DNA of 64,000 nt from Sinorhizobium shofinae (lineage in GTDB: Bacteria > Pseudomonadota > Alphaproteobacteria > Rhizobiales > Rhizobiaceae): the NCBI GenBank assembly GCA_001704765.1, contig MBFK01000093.1:176022-240021 (forward strand), given 5' to 3'. This document shows, one piece after another, positions 35,697 through 44,700 of the stretch. The notes under the pieces were generated by a model. That model was not told the DNA's origin and searched no databases. It saw nothing but the letters and a program-made list of their open reading frames with translations. Both the position numbers and the translations under genes were made by a program. Position 1 is the stretch's first letter; the number at the start of each line of letters is the position of its first letter.

Positions 35697-35761
35697 GACG
35701 TTCCTCCACCGGTCATTGGGAAACGCGCCGGGCCGGCACCTTCCCTTCTTCTCTCGGCGGC

Positions 35762-36292
35762 TCAGTGTCCGCCCGCCTTTTCGAGCAGCTTCAGCCCGGG
35801 AGCCGGAAATTCGAGATCATCGCCGCTCTGGCCTTCGGCTGGAATCTCGATCCACCGTTCAGTTGCTCCCGCCGGGCATTCCTGCACAATCGGGAAATAG
35901 AGCGTCTTGCCCACCGGCAGGTCCGACGTAAGATAGACGCGCACCACGAACTCGTCATATTCGTCGTCTCTTAGGTCGCCCCCCTTCCACAGCACTTCCT
36001 TCACGCCTTCCTTCACCGGCGTACCGTGATAGTCGTAGGTGTTCGCGTAGGCACCGGTGACCCTTTCCAGGGTCCATCCGGGCTTCGGCATCGGCTTTAC
36101 GGCGATGACACCTTCCGGAATCTGGACGCGTACCACGTTGGTCGGCTTGCCCTCGCAACCATGTGGCACGCGGAAGACGGCTTTGTGGCTCGCGCCGACC
36201 GGGGCCTCTGTCGTTTCAAGCGTCGTGTGAGCGATCGCCGCTCCCGAACCCACGGCGACCAATGCGGCGGCCAAGGACAGTTTCTTAAGCAT
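35762..36292 (-). CDS. YcnI family (DUF1775) copper-binding protein
   Basis: A 176-residue exported protein. The signal peptide MLKKLSLAAALVAVGSGAAIA is followed directly by HTTLETTEAPVGASHKAVFRVPHGCEG; the mature N-terminal His and the nearby Glu form the copper site in this family. The EEVLWKGG-like and FPIVQECPAGATERWIEIP blocks are typical. It pairs with CopCD. ATG 36292 marks the signal peptide start. Confidence 0.9.
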   Translation of the reverse strand: MLKKLSLAAALVAVGSGAAIAHTTLETTEAPVGASHKAVFRVPHGCEGKPTNVVRVQIPEGVIAVKPMPKPGWTLERVTGAYANTYDYHGTPVKEGVKEVLWKGGDLRDDEYDEFVVRVYLTSDLPVGKTLYFPIVQECPAGATERWIEIPAEGQSGDDLEFPAPGLKLLEKAGGH

Positions 36293-36464
36293 TGGAGTTC
36301 TCTCCTGTATCGAGTACCGGCTCGCAGCCGGCGGGGTTTTCACGGATCAGCGTTGCTTCTCCGCGGCATTGCCGAAGTTGTTGAATTTGCGACTGTGCGT
36401 GCTGCTGCCGTTGACTGCGGAGGACATCCGGCGGGCGGGGCGGGTCGAAGGGCACGCGGATGGC

Positions 36465-36845
36465 TTAGGCGGTTGCCGGTGGGGCTCGAGGACTGCCGGG
36501 ATTATGGTCACTCTTGCGGACAAATACCCGTCCATACGAAGGCAAGGCAGCGCACGAAGACGGCAATGCCGCACGCAGCGACGCGCTGTCGCAAGGTGCA
36601 GCCGGCAGCGGCGAGGAAATGCAGCATCCGGAAACGCAGCAGTCGGGCAGCTTGTCGTGATCGCCGCCGCCCTGTTCAGTGTCGGAATGGGTTGCGCCCG
36701 TGACGCAGAGCGGATTGCCGGAAGCATCGAGTTGCCGGAGATCCGGCCGCGGGCCGGCGAGCGCGCCGACAACGGCCTGCAGGACGAGCATGCAGGCGAC
36801 GACCAGCGCCAATCCCCACCTCAATCCGCTCCGTCGTCTCGCCAT
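36465..36845 (-). CDS. DUF2946-like cysteine-rich exported protein
   Basis: A 126-residue protein with an N-terminal hydrophobic segment (WGLALVVACMLVLQAVVGALA), then a DHDKLPDCCVSGCC cluster of cysteines, consistent with DUF2946 proteins found beside copper genes. It is the first gene of the copper operon, with a FixK-type dyad 62 bases upstream of ATG 36845. The 172-base gap to the YcnI gene shows no other good frame. ATG 36866 is an alternative start. Confidence 0.65.
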   Translation of the reverse strand: MARRRSGLRWGLALVVACMLVLQAVVGALAGPRPDLRQLDASGNPLCVTGATHSDTEQGGGDHDKLPDCCVSGCCISSPLPAAPCDSASLRAALPSSCAALPSYGRVFVRKSDHNPGSPRAPPATA

Positions 36846-36906
36846 CCGTCGATCTCTTCGATCCATCCACCAGGTTAGCAAATAGCTGGCAGCACGCCGC
36901 TGGTCA

Positions 36907-36920
36907 TTGCTCCAGATCAA
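36907..36920 (-). promoter_or_regulatory. FixK-type dyad upstream of the copper operon
   Basis: TTGCTCCAGATCAA flanked by A and C. With a class II position, transcription would start near 36872 and leave a 27-base leader before the DUF2946-like gene. Confidence 0.6.
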
Positions 36921-37135
36921 CCACCCGCGCCGATGGTCGAGATCGGAGCGCAAGCTCCCGATCGCCGTGCATTAGAATGTGAGCATCAAATAGCGCTGTG
37001 AGTTGTGTTCCGGCCGGGGGGAGATCAGCGAGCGATCGCGGTTCCAGCCCCTGTCGCATTGACAGGCAAGCAGCGACTACCACAGGATGTGGAGCAAATC
37101 TCCCGCAGGTTCTTGCCCTGACAAGGAGAAATCAG

Positions 37136-37510
37136 TTGAATCTTTCCATGCGCCTTATTCTTCTCGGGCTCGGCTGGGTCATGGTCCTTTTTGGTGTGGC
37201 CGGCATATTCCTGCCGCTTCTGCCGACGACCCCCTTCCTTCTCCTGGCCGCCTGGCTCTTTGCCCGGTCTTCTCCGCGTCTCGAACAATGGCTGTTCGAT
37301 CATCCCTTGTTCGGGCGGCCGTTGCGCGACTGGCGGGAGGATGGTGCGATATCACGGGGCGCGAAGATCTGTGCGTTGTCGTTGATGGCTCTTGGCTTCG
37401 CATTCTTCTGGCTCCGCCTTCAACCCTCCTTGTCGACAGCATCCATCATCGCGTCGATTATGCTCGCCCTGGGCGTGTACATTGGCTCCCGGCCCGAACC
37501 GCGGAAGTGA
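37136..37510 (+). CDS. YbaN family (DUF454) inner membrane protein
   Basis: About 124 residues: MRLILLGLGWVMVLFGVAGIFLPLLPTTPFLLLAAWLFARSSPRLEQWLFDHPLFG matches DUF454 closely, with a second membrane hairpin near the C-terminus. Function is unknown. A TTG at 37136 lies eight bases behind AAGGAG and is the likely start; ATG 37148 is the alternative. No FNR-type box is seen before it. Confidence 0.82.
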   Translation: MNLSMRLILLGLGWVMVLFGVAGIFLPLLPTTPFLLLAAWLFARSSPRLEQWLFDHPLFGRPLRDWREDGAISRGAKICALSLMALGFAFFWLRLQPSLSTASIIASIMLALGVYIGSRPEPRK

Positions 37511-38084
37511 ATTCCGCGACAGTGTCGGCCTGGCGAGGGAGGAACTGTCTCTTGCGTTTCGGCGGCCCACATTGGTGGGCGAGCTGGGGGACGCGCGGCA
37601 GGCTCGTGATGGCTGTGTTCTGGAACTGGGATGACGTCGATCCGGCGAACGAGGTGAGCGACCAATGGTTCATATCGGGTCTCGACTGCCGCGGCGACGG
37701 CGAGAGCTTCCCCGGCACGAGCATTCCAGACGGTCCGTGGTGAAAGAAGAATTATCAACCTGTCCACGGCGATGGCCTTCCCGGCCGGCTGCGAACTCTG
37801 GGTCTATGTCGGAGTTGCCGATCGTATCTGGGCACTGCTCAATGACGTCAGCGTCGATATCTCGATCGACTCGGCCTTGCTGCTGAACTCGCTGGCAATC
37901 CGTTCGATCTGAAATGTCCAGCTCGGCGAACAGCGGCTCGGCGTGCCAGCCTAGTCTGAGTCGTTGTTCGCCGGCCTGCGCAGAGCCCAACGACAGGACC
38001 GCCGCGAACCCCCGCGTCGATTTGCAGACGTATCCGCTCCCCATGTGGCGAGGACAGAATAACCTTGATTTTCAGGGAATTAAA
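37511..38084. other. Stretch without an intact gene, probable decayed DNA
   Basis: No frame here has both a credible start and family-like composition. A leftward segment at about 37640-37730 reads GEALAVAAAVETRYEPLVAHLV, faintly like the region of P1B-type ATPases before the phosphorylation domain; a rightward segment near 37770-37910 also looks protein-like but is open at neither end. I take this as remnants at the edge of the island. Nothing else is seen. Confidence 0.4.
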
Positions 38085-38161
<77 letters not shown>

Positions 38162-38356
38162 ACCCGCTTTGTTACAAGCCCGCTCTCATTAGTCGGAACA
38201 TACGGGCGGCGCAAGGGGAAAATGGAATTTCGACCGTCCTTCCGCAGCTTTGAGGAAAGCCGGAGTGACGGAAGGCGCAGTGGAACGAACGGTTTTGTGA
38301 TTTGGACGGCGACAGAGGCGCGGATACACTACGTCTGCAACAACAGGAGAAGCCCT

Positions 38357-38572
38357 ATGAAGCGCATCCTCGTACTTGCAGCCGCCCTCGCGCTTTCCGC
38401 GACGGCAGCATCAGCCGCGTGCCTCGGCCATACCAACACCACGGCCTCGACGGACCCGGCAGACAAGGAGATCACGACGGCCAGCGTGACGAAGACCGAA
38501 CAGTCAAAGCCGGCCGACGAACTTCTCCTGCAGCAGAAGCTGCAGCAAGAAGAACCGACCGCCGAAGACTAG
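38357..38572 (+). CDS. Small exported protein (71 aa)
   Basis: Starts MKRILVLAAALALSATAASA, a clear signal peptide cleaved near ASA-ACLG. The mature part is a hydrophilic, Thr/Glu/Lys-rich peptide with one Cys. An AGGAGAAG site precedes the ATG. No family recognised. Between tRNA-Pro and the exopolysaccharide cluster. Confidence 0.75.
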   Translation: MKRILVLAAALALSATAASAACLGHTNTTASTDPADKEITTASVTKTEQSKPADELLLQQKLQQEEPTAED

Positions 38573-38639
38573 GCCAGGAGAGCGGCGAATGCGGGTCTCG
38601 CCGGGCGCTCCGTGGCGCCTTCGAGGCCCGCTTTCCGCG

Positions 38640-39872
38640 TTAAGACCCACCCTCTGTCGCGAACACCCAATCTGCCGATGGCGCTTGCCTATTAGGCCCG
38701 TCAGCGCGCCGGCGCGTTGCGAGTCCACGATAGACCACTTCTGTCTGGTCGAGCATCCGTTCGAGCGTGAAGCGGTCCTTGCGGGCATGGGCAGCCGCGG
38801 CAAGCTTCGCATGAATTCCCGGCTCGGCGGCTGAAATCATGGCTTTGGCAAGATCCGAGATATCGTCGCTGTTGGTAACGATGAAGCCGTTCTGACCATT
38901 GTCGACGGCGGTTCTCGCGCCGCCGACATCGGAAATGATGATAGGCCGTGCCGCAGCCGCAGCCTCGAGCATGACGTAGGACATCGCCTCATAGCGGCTC
39001 GGCATGACGAGCAGGTCGAAAGCGGCAATTGCCTGCGGCCCGCTGAAAGCCGAGGTCAGATGAATGCGGTTCTGCAAGCCGCTCTCGGCAATGACACGGC
39101 GAAGCTCGCCTTCCAACTCGCCGGAACCGACCATCACCAGATGACTGTTCTCGACCACTGAAGCCGCGCTCTTGAAAGCATCGAGCAGGCGCTCCGGGGC
39201 CTTTTGCGCGCATAGGCGGCCGATGAAGCCGTAGACGAAAGCGTCCGCCGGGATGCCGAAGCTTGCGCGGACCGTTTGCGCCATATCGGGCGAGGGGGTC
39301 TCGACCCCGTTGGTGACAACGGACATCCTTCCGCTCGGGACGCGGAGCGAGAGCCCGTGCGCGCGTTCGTCCTTCGAAACGGTGATGAGGTGATCGGTGA
39401 AGAACCAGGAGAGCGCCGACTCGATCGCGCCGTAGACGAGCCGCCCCCCGCGACCGAGTGTCGGATCCATGGTCCTGAAGGCGTGCGGCGTGTAGACGCG
39501 CGGTACGTGCGGTCCCGGCAGTCTTAAGCGGGTGAGCGCCCCGGCTTTCGAACTGTGGCCGTGGATGACGTCGAAGCGACCCCGCTCGCGGGCGATGCGG
39601 CCGATGGCGCGGAAGGCCACTAAGTCGGACGGGGCGGGCGCGCGGCGCATGTCGACCGCATGTACGGCCGGCAGACCGAGGGCCCTGAGCTCGCGCACGA
39701 AGCCGTCTTCAGCGCGCACCGGCGAATAGATCGCCTCCACATGGTGGCCGCGCGCGAGCATACCGCGGCACAGATCGAGGAAATGCCGCCCGGAGCCGCC
39801 GCCGCTTGGTTCGAGGACTTCGAGGAGACGCAACGGAACGGCTGCCGATCCGCTGCCGACGGGCGATTTCAT
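38640..39872 (-). CDS. Glycosyltransferase family 4, exopolysaccharide cluster
   Basis: A 410-residue GT-B enzyme. The N-terminal domain shows LRLLEVLEPSGGGSGRHFLDLCRGMLARGH and DVIHGHSSKAGALTRL; the C-terminal domain has GFIGRLCAQKAPERLLDAF and the E-x7-E-type block SRYEAMSYVMLEAAAAARPII. It probably adds a sugar to a lipid-linked exopolysaccharide repeat. ATG 39872 overlaps the polymerase stop (ATGA). Confidence 0.88.
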   Translation of the reverse strand: MKSPVGSGSAAVPLRLLEVLEPSGGGSGRHFLDLCRGMLARGHHVEAIYSPVRAEDGFVRELRALGLPAVHAVDMRRAPAPSDLVAFRAIGRIARERGRFDVIHGHSSKAGALTRLRLPGPHVPRVYTPHAFRTMDPTLGRGGRLVYGAIESALSWFFTDHLITVSKDERAHGLSLRVPSGRMSVVTNGVETPSPDMAQTVRASFGIPADAFVYGFIGRLCAQKAPERLLDAFKSAASVVENSHLVMVGSGELEGELRRVIAESGLQNRIHLTSAFSGPQAIAAFDLLVMPSRYEAMSYVMLEAAAAARPIIISDVGGARTAVDNGQNGFIVTNSDDISDLAKAMISAAEPGIHAKLAAAAHARKDRFTLERMLDQTEVVYRGLATRRRADGPNRQAPSADWVFATEGGS

Positions 39873-41119
39873 GGCAAAGCGAGCCCTTCGGCGCGGGTCT
39901 GCCGTCGATTGCGGTATTCGAGCGCGGCGCATCCCCAGACTATGCCGAGAAGCATATAGAAATGACGCCAGTGATCGGTGTCGATGACATTGCCGATTCC
40001 GACATGGCCGATTAGCGTCACCCACGCAATCATCAGGTATGGCTGCCATGGCCGGTCGAGCAGAAGAAGTCGGAAGCCGAGCGTGAGCGTCCACACAATG
40101 AGCGTCGCATAGGCGACGAAGCCCATCCAGCCATAGGACGTCAGGCTTTTCAGCCAGACATTGTGCTCGTCCTCCGGAAAGATCGTGCTGAACACCATCG
40201 GCCCGATGCCGAGCGGCCTTTCCATCGACATCAGAAAGCCGATCCGGTGCCGGTCGAAACGCCCGAGGTGCCCGCCGTCGTAGTCCTGCACGAGTTGAGA
40301 TCGGCTCGAAAAGAGCGCTGCCACCTGTTCCGATTGCAAGGCGGCGGCAAGTGCTGCCATGACGAAGAGCGCACCGCAAAGCGCAAGCACGAGAATTCTG
40401 AGCCGGAACAGACCGCTGCGCTCCTTGAGGAGCATGACGAAGATCAGGGCGACGACGCAAAAGAGATTGAGTGCCCAGGCAGCGCGGGAGAAGGAGAGGA
40501 AAACACCAAGGGTCAAGACGATCAGGCCGGCGACTTTCAACGGCGCGCCCCGGATCGGCTGCGTGAGCAGGCCGTGCACCAAATAGAGCACCGGCGCGGC
40601 GAGAAACGGCCCGAAGACGTTCGGGTCCTGGAATGCTCCCTTGGCGCGGTCATAAAGGGTGAAGTTTGCCGCCCCTGGAATTGCACCGAAATAACCGAGA
40701 ATGCCGAGAAGGGCCGTGATGACTGCAGCCGAGACCCAGGCGTTGAAGATGAGCCGCAGGCGCTGGTGACGATCTTCGATGATCGCGGCGAAGAAGACGG
40801 CCGTAAGCGCGAGGAAACCGGAGACGGCCATGTAAATCGGCCCGGTTGCGAGTTGGGCCATCACCGTCAGCGACAGGAGGCCGCCGACCATGAAGAGGAG
40901 GAGCAGGGCGAGCAGGGGCGCGATAGCGCGCGAAATCTTCAGCCCGAAGAGCGACCAGAGACCGATGAGGCTCGCCATGAAGACCTCATAGGGCGCGGGC
41001 TCTGCGATCACGAAGCCCGACAGGAAAACGCCGATCGTCACCAGGCCGGAGCCGATGATCGAAACCGCAGCGAGCTGGGGTCGTATGATGGCGACCTGAG
41101 AGGCGTTGGCGGAGATCAA
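39869..41119 (-). CDS. O-antigen ligase/Wzy-like polymerase
   Basis: A polytopic membrane protein of about 416 residues with 10-12 hydrophobic segments and a large periplasmic loop (DYDGGHLGRFDRHRIGFLMSMERPLGIGPMVFSTIFPEDEHNVWLK), typical of the O-antigen ligase/Wzy superfamily. It likely polymerises or ligates the polysaccharide. TTG 41119 overlaps the upstream TGA and is my best start; ATG 41191 inside the previous gene would add 24 residues. Confidence 0.85.
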   Translation of the reverse strand: MISANASQVAIIRPQLAAVSIIGSGLVTIGVFLSGFVIAEPAPYEVFMASLIGLWSLFGLKISRAIAPLLALLLLFMVGGLLSLTVMAQLATGPIYMAVSGFLALTAVFFAAIIEDRHQRLRLIFNAWVSAAVITALLGILGYFGAIPGAANFTLYDRAKGAFQDPNVFGPFLAAPVLYLVHGLLTQPIRGAPLKVAGLIVLTLGVFLSFSRAAWALNLFCVVALIFVMLLKERSGLFRLRILVLALCGALFVMAALAAALQSEQVAALFSSRSQLVQDYDGGHLGRFDRHRIGFLMSMERPLGIGPMVFSTIFPEDEHNVWLKSLTSYGWMGFVAYATLIVWTLTLGFRLLLLDRPWQPYLMIAWVTLIGHVGIGNVIDTDHWRHFYMLLGIVWGCAALEYRNRRQTRAEGLALP

Positions 41120-42678
41120 TACGCGTTTTCCGTATTGAGCAGCCGGAAGGGCGTGAGAAACAGAATCTTGAGATCGAGAAGCAGCGACCAATTCTCGATG
41201 TAGTAGAGGTCGAAGGCGGTGCGGAAGCGGATCTTTTCGTCATTGTCGATCTCGCCGCGCCAGCCGTTGATCTGCGCCCAGCCGGTGACGCCGGGCTTGA
41301 CCCGGTGGCGGGCGAAATAGCCCTCCACGACATCCGAATAGGTGCGATTGCGGGTTTGGGCGAGAACGGCATGCGGGCGCGGTCCGACAAGCGAGAGCTC
41401 GCCTTTCAGCACGTTGAAGATCTGCGGCAGTTCGTCGATCGAGGATTTACGCAGGAAGCGGCCGACGGGCGTAACGCGGGGATCTCCCTTGGTTACCGCA
41501 CTGCGGGCGGTCGGATCGCTCATGTGCGTGTACATCGAGCGGAACTTGTGGACTTCGATGACCTCGTTGTTGAAGCCGTGGCGGTGTTGCTTGAAGATGA
41601 TCGGGCCGGGGGAGGTGAGTTTGACCGCGATCGCGGCGACCAGCATCACGGGCCAGAGCAAGGCGAGCGCCACAATGCTGAAGAAGATGTCGAAGCATCG
41701 TTTGGCCACGGAATCCCAATCGGCAATCGGCTTGTCGAAAATGTCGAGCATCGGCACCTGACCGACATGGGAGTAGCTGCGCGGCCGGAAGCGCAGATTG
41801 TTGGCATGGGCGGCGAGACGAATGTCGACCGGTAGCACCCAGAGTTTCTTCAGGAGTTCGAGGATGCGCCTTTCGGCCGTCAGGGGCAGCGAGAAAATCA
41901 GCATGTCGATCCGGGCGAGCCGCGCGAATTCCACGAGTTCGTCGACGGTCCCGAGCTTCGGGTAGCCGGCGATCACGTGCGGCGAGCGCCGTTCGTCGCG
42001 GTCGTCGAAGATGCCGCAAATGCGGATGTCGTTGTCCGGCTGGTGCTCGATGGTGCGGATCAGGTCTCTTGCCGGAACACCGCCGCCGACGATGACAGCG
42101 CGGCGCTCCATCGTGCCGTTGCGTGACCAATGCCGGATGGAGTAGGCGATGAAGGCGCGTTCGGCGACTAGGAAGAGCGCGCCGGCGACGAACCAGCCGC
42201 CAACCCAGACGCGCGAATAGAGATGGCCTGATTTCAGGAAGAAAAGAACGAGCGCGATCGTGCCGAAGGTCGCCATCCAGGCGGCCAGAATGCGGGGCGT
42301 CATCCGCAGCCAGGCCCTGAGTGCCGGTACCTGGTAGGTGTCGGCGATCTGCATGGCGATCACGGCGAGCGCTGAACCAAGGGCGAGAATGGCGAGGTAG
42401 ACCGGCAACTCCTGAAGCGCGGGACGGACATATTGCGTATTGATGGCGTAGCCGATCGCAAAGAGGGCTGAGAGATCGAGCAGCCGGATGAGGCCGGTGA
42501 TCATGGCCGGAGAATAGGTATCGGCCCGGAACTGGAGCGCAATCTGGCGGGCCAGCGGATTGAGCGGCGTCAGGCTCGTTTCCGCCTTCTTATCGTCGGG
42601 AGCAGTCGTTCGGATCTCGGAGACCTTCTTGCGAAGCGCCTCGGTATCGAAGGTCTCGGGCCTGTCAAACTGGTTCAT
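41116..42678 (-). CDS. Undecaprenyl-phosphate sugar phosphotransferase (WcaJ/ExoY-like)
   Basis: A 520-residue polyprenyl glycosylphosphotransferase. Five N-terminal membrane helices and a nucleotide-binding-like CoA domain (AVIVGGGVPARDLIRTI) precede the catalytic bacterial sugar transferase domain: KRCFDIFFSIVALALLWPVMLVAAIAVKL, GPIIFKQHRHGFNN, FRSMYTH, VGRFLRKSSIDELPQIFNVLKGELSLVGPRPH. It starts repeat-unit synthesis. Confidence 0.94.
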   Translation of the reverse strand: MNQFDRPETFDTEALRKKVSEIRTTAPDDKKAETSLTPLNPLARQIALQFRADTYSPAMITGLIRLLDLSALFAIGYAINTQYVRPALQELPVYLAILALGSALAVIAMQIADTYQVPALRAWLRMTPRILAAWMATFGTIALVLFFLKSGHLYSRVWVGGWFVAGALFLVAERAFIAYSIRHWSRNGTMERRAVIVGGGVPARDLIRTIEHQPDNDIRICGIFDDRDERRSPHVIAGYPKLGTVDELVEFARLARIDMLIFSLPLTAERRILELLKKLWVLPVDIRLAAHANNLRFRPRSYSHVGQVPMLDIFDKPIADWDSVAKRCFDIFFSIVALALLWPVMLVAAIAVKLTSPGPIIFKQHRHGFNNEVIEVHKFRSMYTHMSDPTARSAVTKGDPRVTPVGRFLRKSSIDELPQIFNVLKGELSLVGPRPHAVLAQTRNRTYSDVVEGYFARHRVKPGVTGWAQINGWRGEIDNDEKIRFRTAFDLYYIENWSLLLDLKILFLTPFRLLNTENAY

Positions 42679-42734
42679 AGTGGCTTTCCGGCGCTGTCCC
42701 TTCGCCCCGATAGCAGAAAGCCACTAAGAAACGC

Positions 42735-43907
42735 TTACGTTGTACGAAGGCGCGCCTCGGCGAAGAGCGATTCCTCCGTGAGTTCACGATAGAGTTGCAT
42801 GACGCGCCTGGTCATCACGGCAGCCGAGAAGCGGGACTTGAAGCGCTCTGCATCGGGCATCGTTCGGGTAGCCCAGTCCTGGTCGACCGCGGCGGCCGCC
42901 ATGACCTCAGCAAGTGCCCTTGCATTTGCCGGCTCGACGAGCGCTCCGCTGTCGGCACCCAGCACTTCCGGCATGCCGCCGACGCAGGACGCGATCACCG
43001 GTTTTCCGGCAGCGAGCGCCTCGAGAAGGATGTAGGGCATCGACTCTGCGCGAGAGGGGATGACAGCGGTGCGGGCAAGCGCAAACGCATCGCGAGCCTT
43101 CATCGCCGGGAGCATCCTGATGCGATCGCCGAGCCCCATGCGCGCTACCATGTCTTCATATTGGGATTGCTGCGGACCATCGCCGATCATCAGGCCCGAG
43201 AGCGGCCGTCCAGCGAGCCCCTCGGCTTCTGCAAAGCCCTCGATAAAAAGATCGGGACCCTTCAGGTCCCGCATCATGCCGATATAGAGAAAATCGACGG
43301 CGTCCGGCCTGGTCTCGACCGGCGCAAACTCCGTATCGCCGATGCCGTTATAGATCAGCTCATTGCGCCCCGGAGGCCGCCCGATCTTGGCGAAATAGGT
43401 CCGCCGCTCGAAATCGCAGACGAAGACGAGCGCATCGGTGAGGCGCTCCTGCAAGCGTTCCATCCGGAAGATGGCGCTGCCGGCCAGGGATCTCCGGTCA
43501 TAGTGGAGGCTGCCCCCATGGGGCGAATAGAGGCGGGCTACGCGATACTTGTTGACCCGCAGGGCTGAACCGATGATGCGTGCGAGCGCGCCGCCCTTGG
43601 CGCCGTGCCCGTGCAATACATCCGGTTGCAAGCTTCTGATTTCATTGTAGCTGCGCCAGAGCGCGCCAATGTCCGACGGCCCGATCGTGCGATGGATCGG
43701 CGTGCGGACGATACCGAGCGCCAGAAAAGGGCGGACCTCGTCGAAGAGCGCGTCCTCATAGGAGCCGCCCGTGGTGCTGTCGCAGAGAATTCCCACCTGA
43801 TGGCCGGCTTGCGCATGGGCCTCGGCGAGATCTCGAACATGGCGGAAGATGCCGCCGACTGGCGATCTGAAGCAATGGAGAATGCGCAAGGGACGTTCAT
43901 TCAGCAT
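42735..43907 (-). CDS. Glycosyltransferase family 4
   Basis: A 390-residue GT-B enzyme starting MLNERPLRILHCFRSPVGGI, with DVLHGHGAKGGALARI, DFLYIGMMRDLKGPDLFIEGFAEA and the catalytic SRAESMPYILLEALAAGKPVIAS block. It is related to the glycosyltransferase at 38640 and probably arose from the same ancestor. Four bases separate its ATG from the export lipoprotein stop. Confidence 0.88.
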   Translation of the reverse strand: MLNERPLRILHCFRSPVGGIFRHVRDLAEAHAQAGHQVGILCDSTTGGSYEDALFDEVRPFLALGIVRTPIHRTIGPSDIGALWRSYNEIRSLQPDVLHGHGAKGGALARIIGSALRVNKYRVARLYSPHGGSLHYDRRSLAGSAIFRMERLQERLTDALVFVCDFERRTYFAKIGRPPGRNELIYNGIGDTEFAPVETRPDAVDFLYIGMMRDLKGPDLFIEGFAEAEGLAGRPLSGLMIGDGPQQSQYEDMVARMGLGDRIRMLPAMKARDAFALARTAVIPSRAESMPYILLEALAAGKPVIASCVGGMPEVLGADSGALVEPANARALAEVMAAAAVDQDWATRTMPDAERFKSRFSAAVMTRRVMQLYRELTEESLFAEARLRTT

Positions 43908-43911
43908 GGCT

Positions 43912-44487
43912 TCAGAACAGTCGTTCGCGAACATAGATCGTGTCGCCCGCAAGCACCGGATCGGTGATCGGCACGCGACCCGTTATGATGCGGCCGTTGA
44001 CCTTGCGGGTGATGTCGGCATTCGCCTGGTTTGCACGCGGGGTGAAGCCGCCGGCGACCGCGATGGCGTTCTGCACGGTCATCCCCGGAACGTAGCTGTA
44101 TTGGCCGGACTGGCCCACTTCGCCCATGATGAAGACCGCGCGGTAGCGGTCGACTTCAATCGTCACGTCCGGATCGCGCAGAAAGCCTTCGCGCAGCTTG
44201 GCTGCGATCATCCCCTCCAGTTCCGGAAGCGTGTGGCCGCGTGACGGCACCCCTCCAATCAGCGGGAACGCAACGTAGCCAGCCTGGTCGACCGTGTAGG
44301 TTCCGCTGAGGGCCGGCTGTTCGAATACGGTAACACGAAGGCGGTCGCCGCTGTCCAGCCTGTAGGGCTGGATCGTCGCCTCGCTGAAGCCCTTGGGAGC
44401 CGGCTGATAGCTCGTGCAACCGCTGGCAAGCGCCGACAATATTGCCACGGCGAAAGCGCGTGCTGTCTTTGTGCCTGCGATCGACAT
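43912..44487 (-). CDS. Polysaccharide export outer membrane lipoprotein (Wza/ExoF-like)
   Basis: A 191-residue protein with a lipoprotein signal (lipobox LASGC, Cys24), a poly-export domain (YRLDSGDRLRVTVFEQPALSGTYTVDQAGYVAFPLIGGVPSRGHTL) and an SLBB-type domain (VFIMGEVGQSGQYSYVPGMTVQNAIAVAGGFTPRA). It forms the outer membrane part of the export channel. Divergent from the Wzc-like gene at 44701. Confidence 0.9.
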   Translation of the reverse strand: MSIAGTKTARAFAVAILSALASGCTSYQPAPKGFSEATIQPYRLDSGDRLRVTVFEQPALSGTYTVDQAGYVAFPLIGGVPSRGHTLPELEGMIAAKLREGFLRDPDVTIEVDRYRAVFIMGEVGQSGQYSYVPGMTVQNAIAVAGGFTPRANQANADITRKVNGRIITGRVPITDPVLAGDTIYVRERLF

Positions 44488-44700
44488 GCGGGTCTCGTTG
44501 GCTCCGGAAATGAACACCTCTCTGCGACGTTATCGATCCGTTAGGGTTAATAGCCGGTAAACTCCCAGTGGAATTCGCTGATCGGACTGCGATCCGGGCC
44601 ACTCAAGGCGCGAACATCTCACGGTTGTACCTACAATTAACCCTTGCGTTACCATGTTCCTTTACCTTCCGGCTGAATGCGGAAGCTTTTGGGGTAGGGC

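Noticed and set aside
38640..40460. 606-residue extension of the glycosyltransferase upstream to 40460
   Set aside because: The added N-terminus is an out-of-frame reading of the polymerase gene; ATG 39872 with ATGA overlap is the real start.
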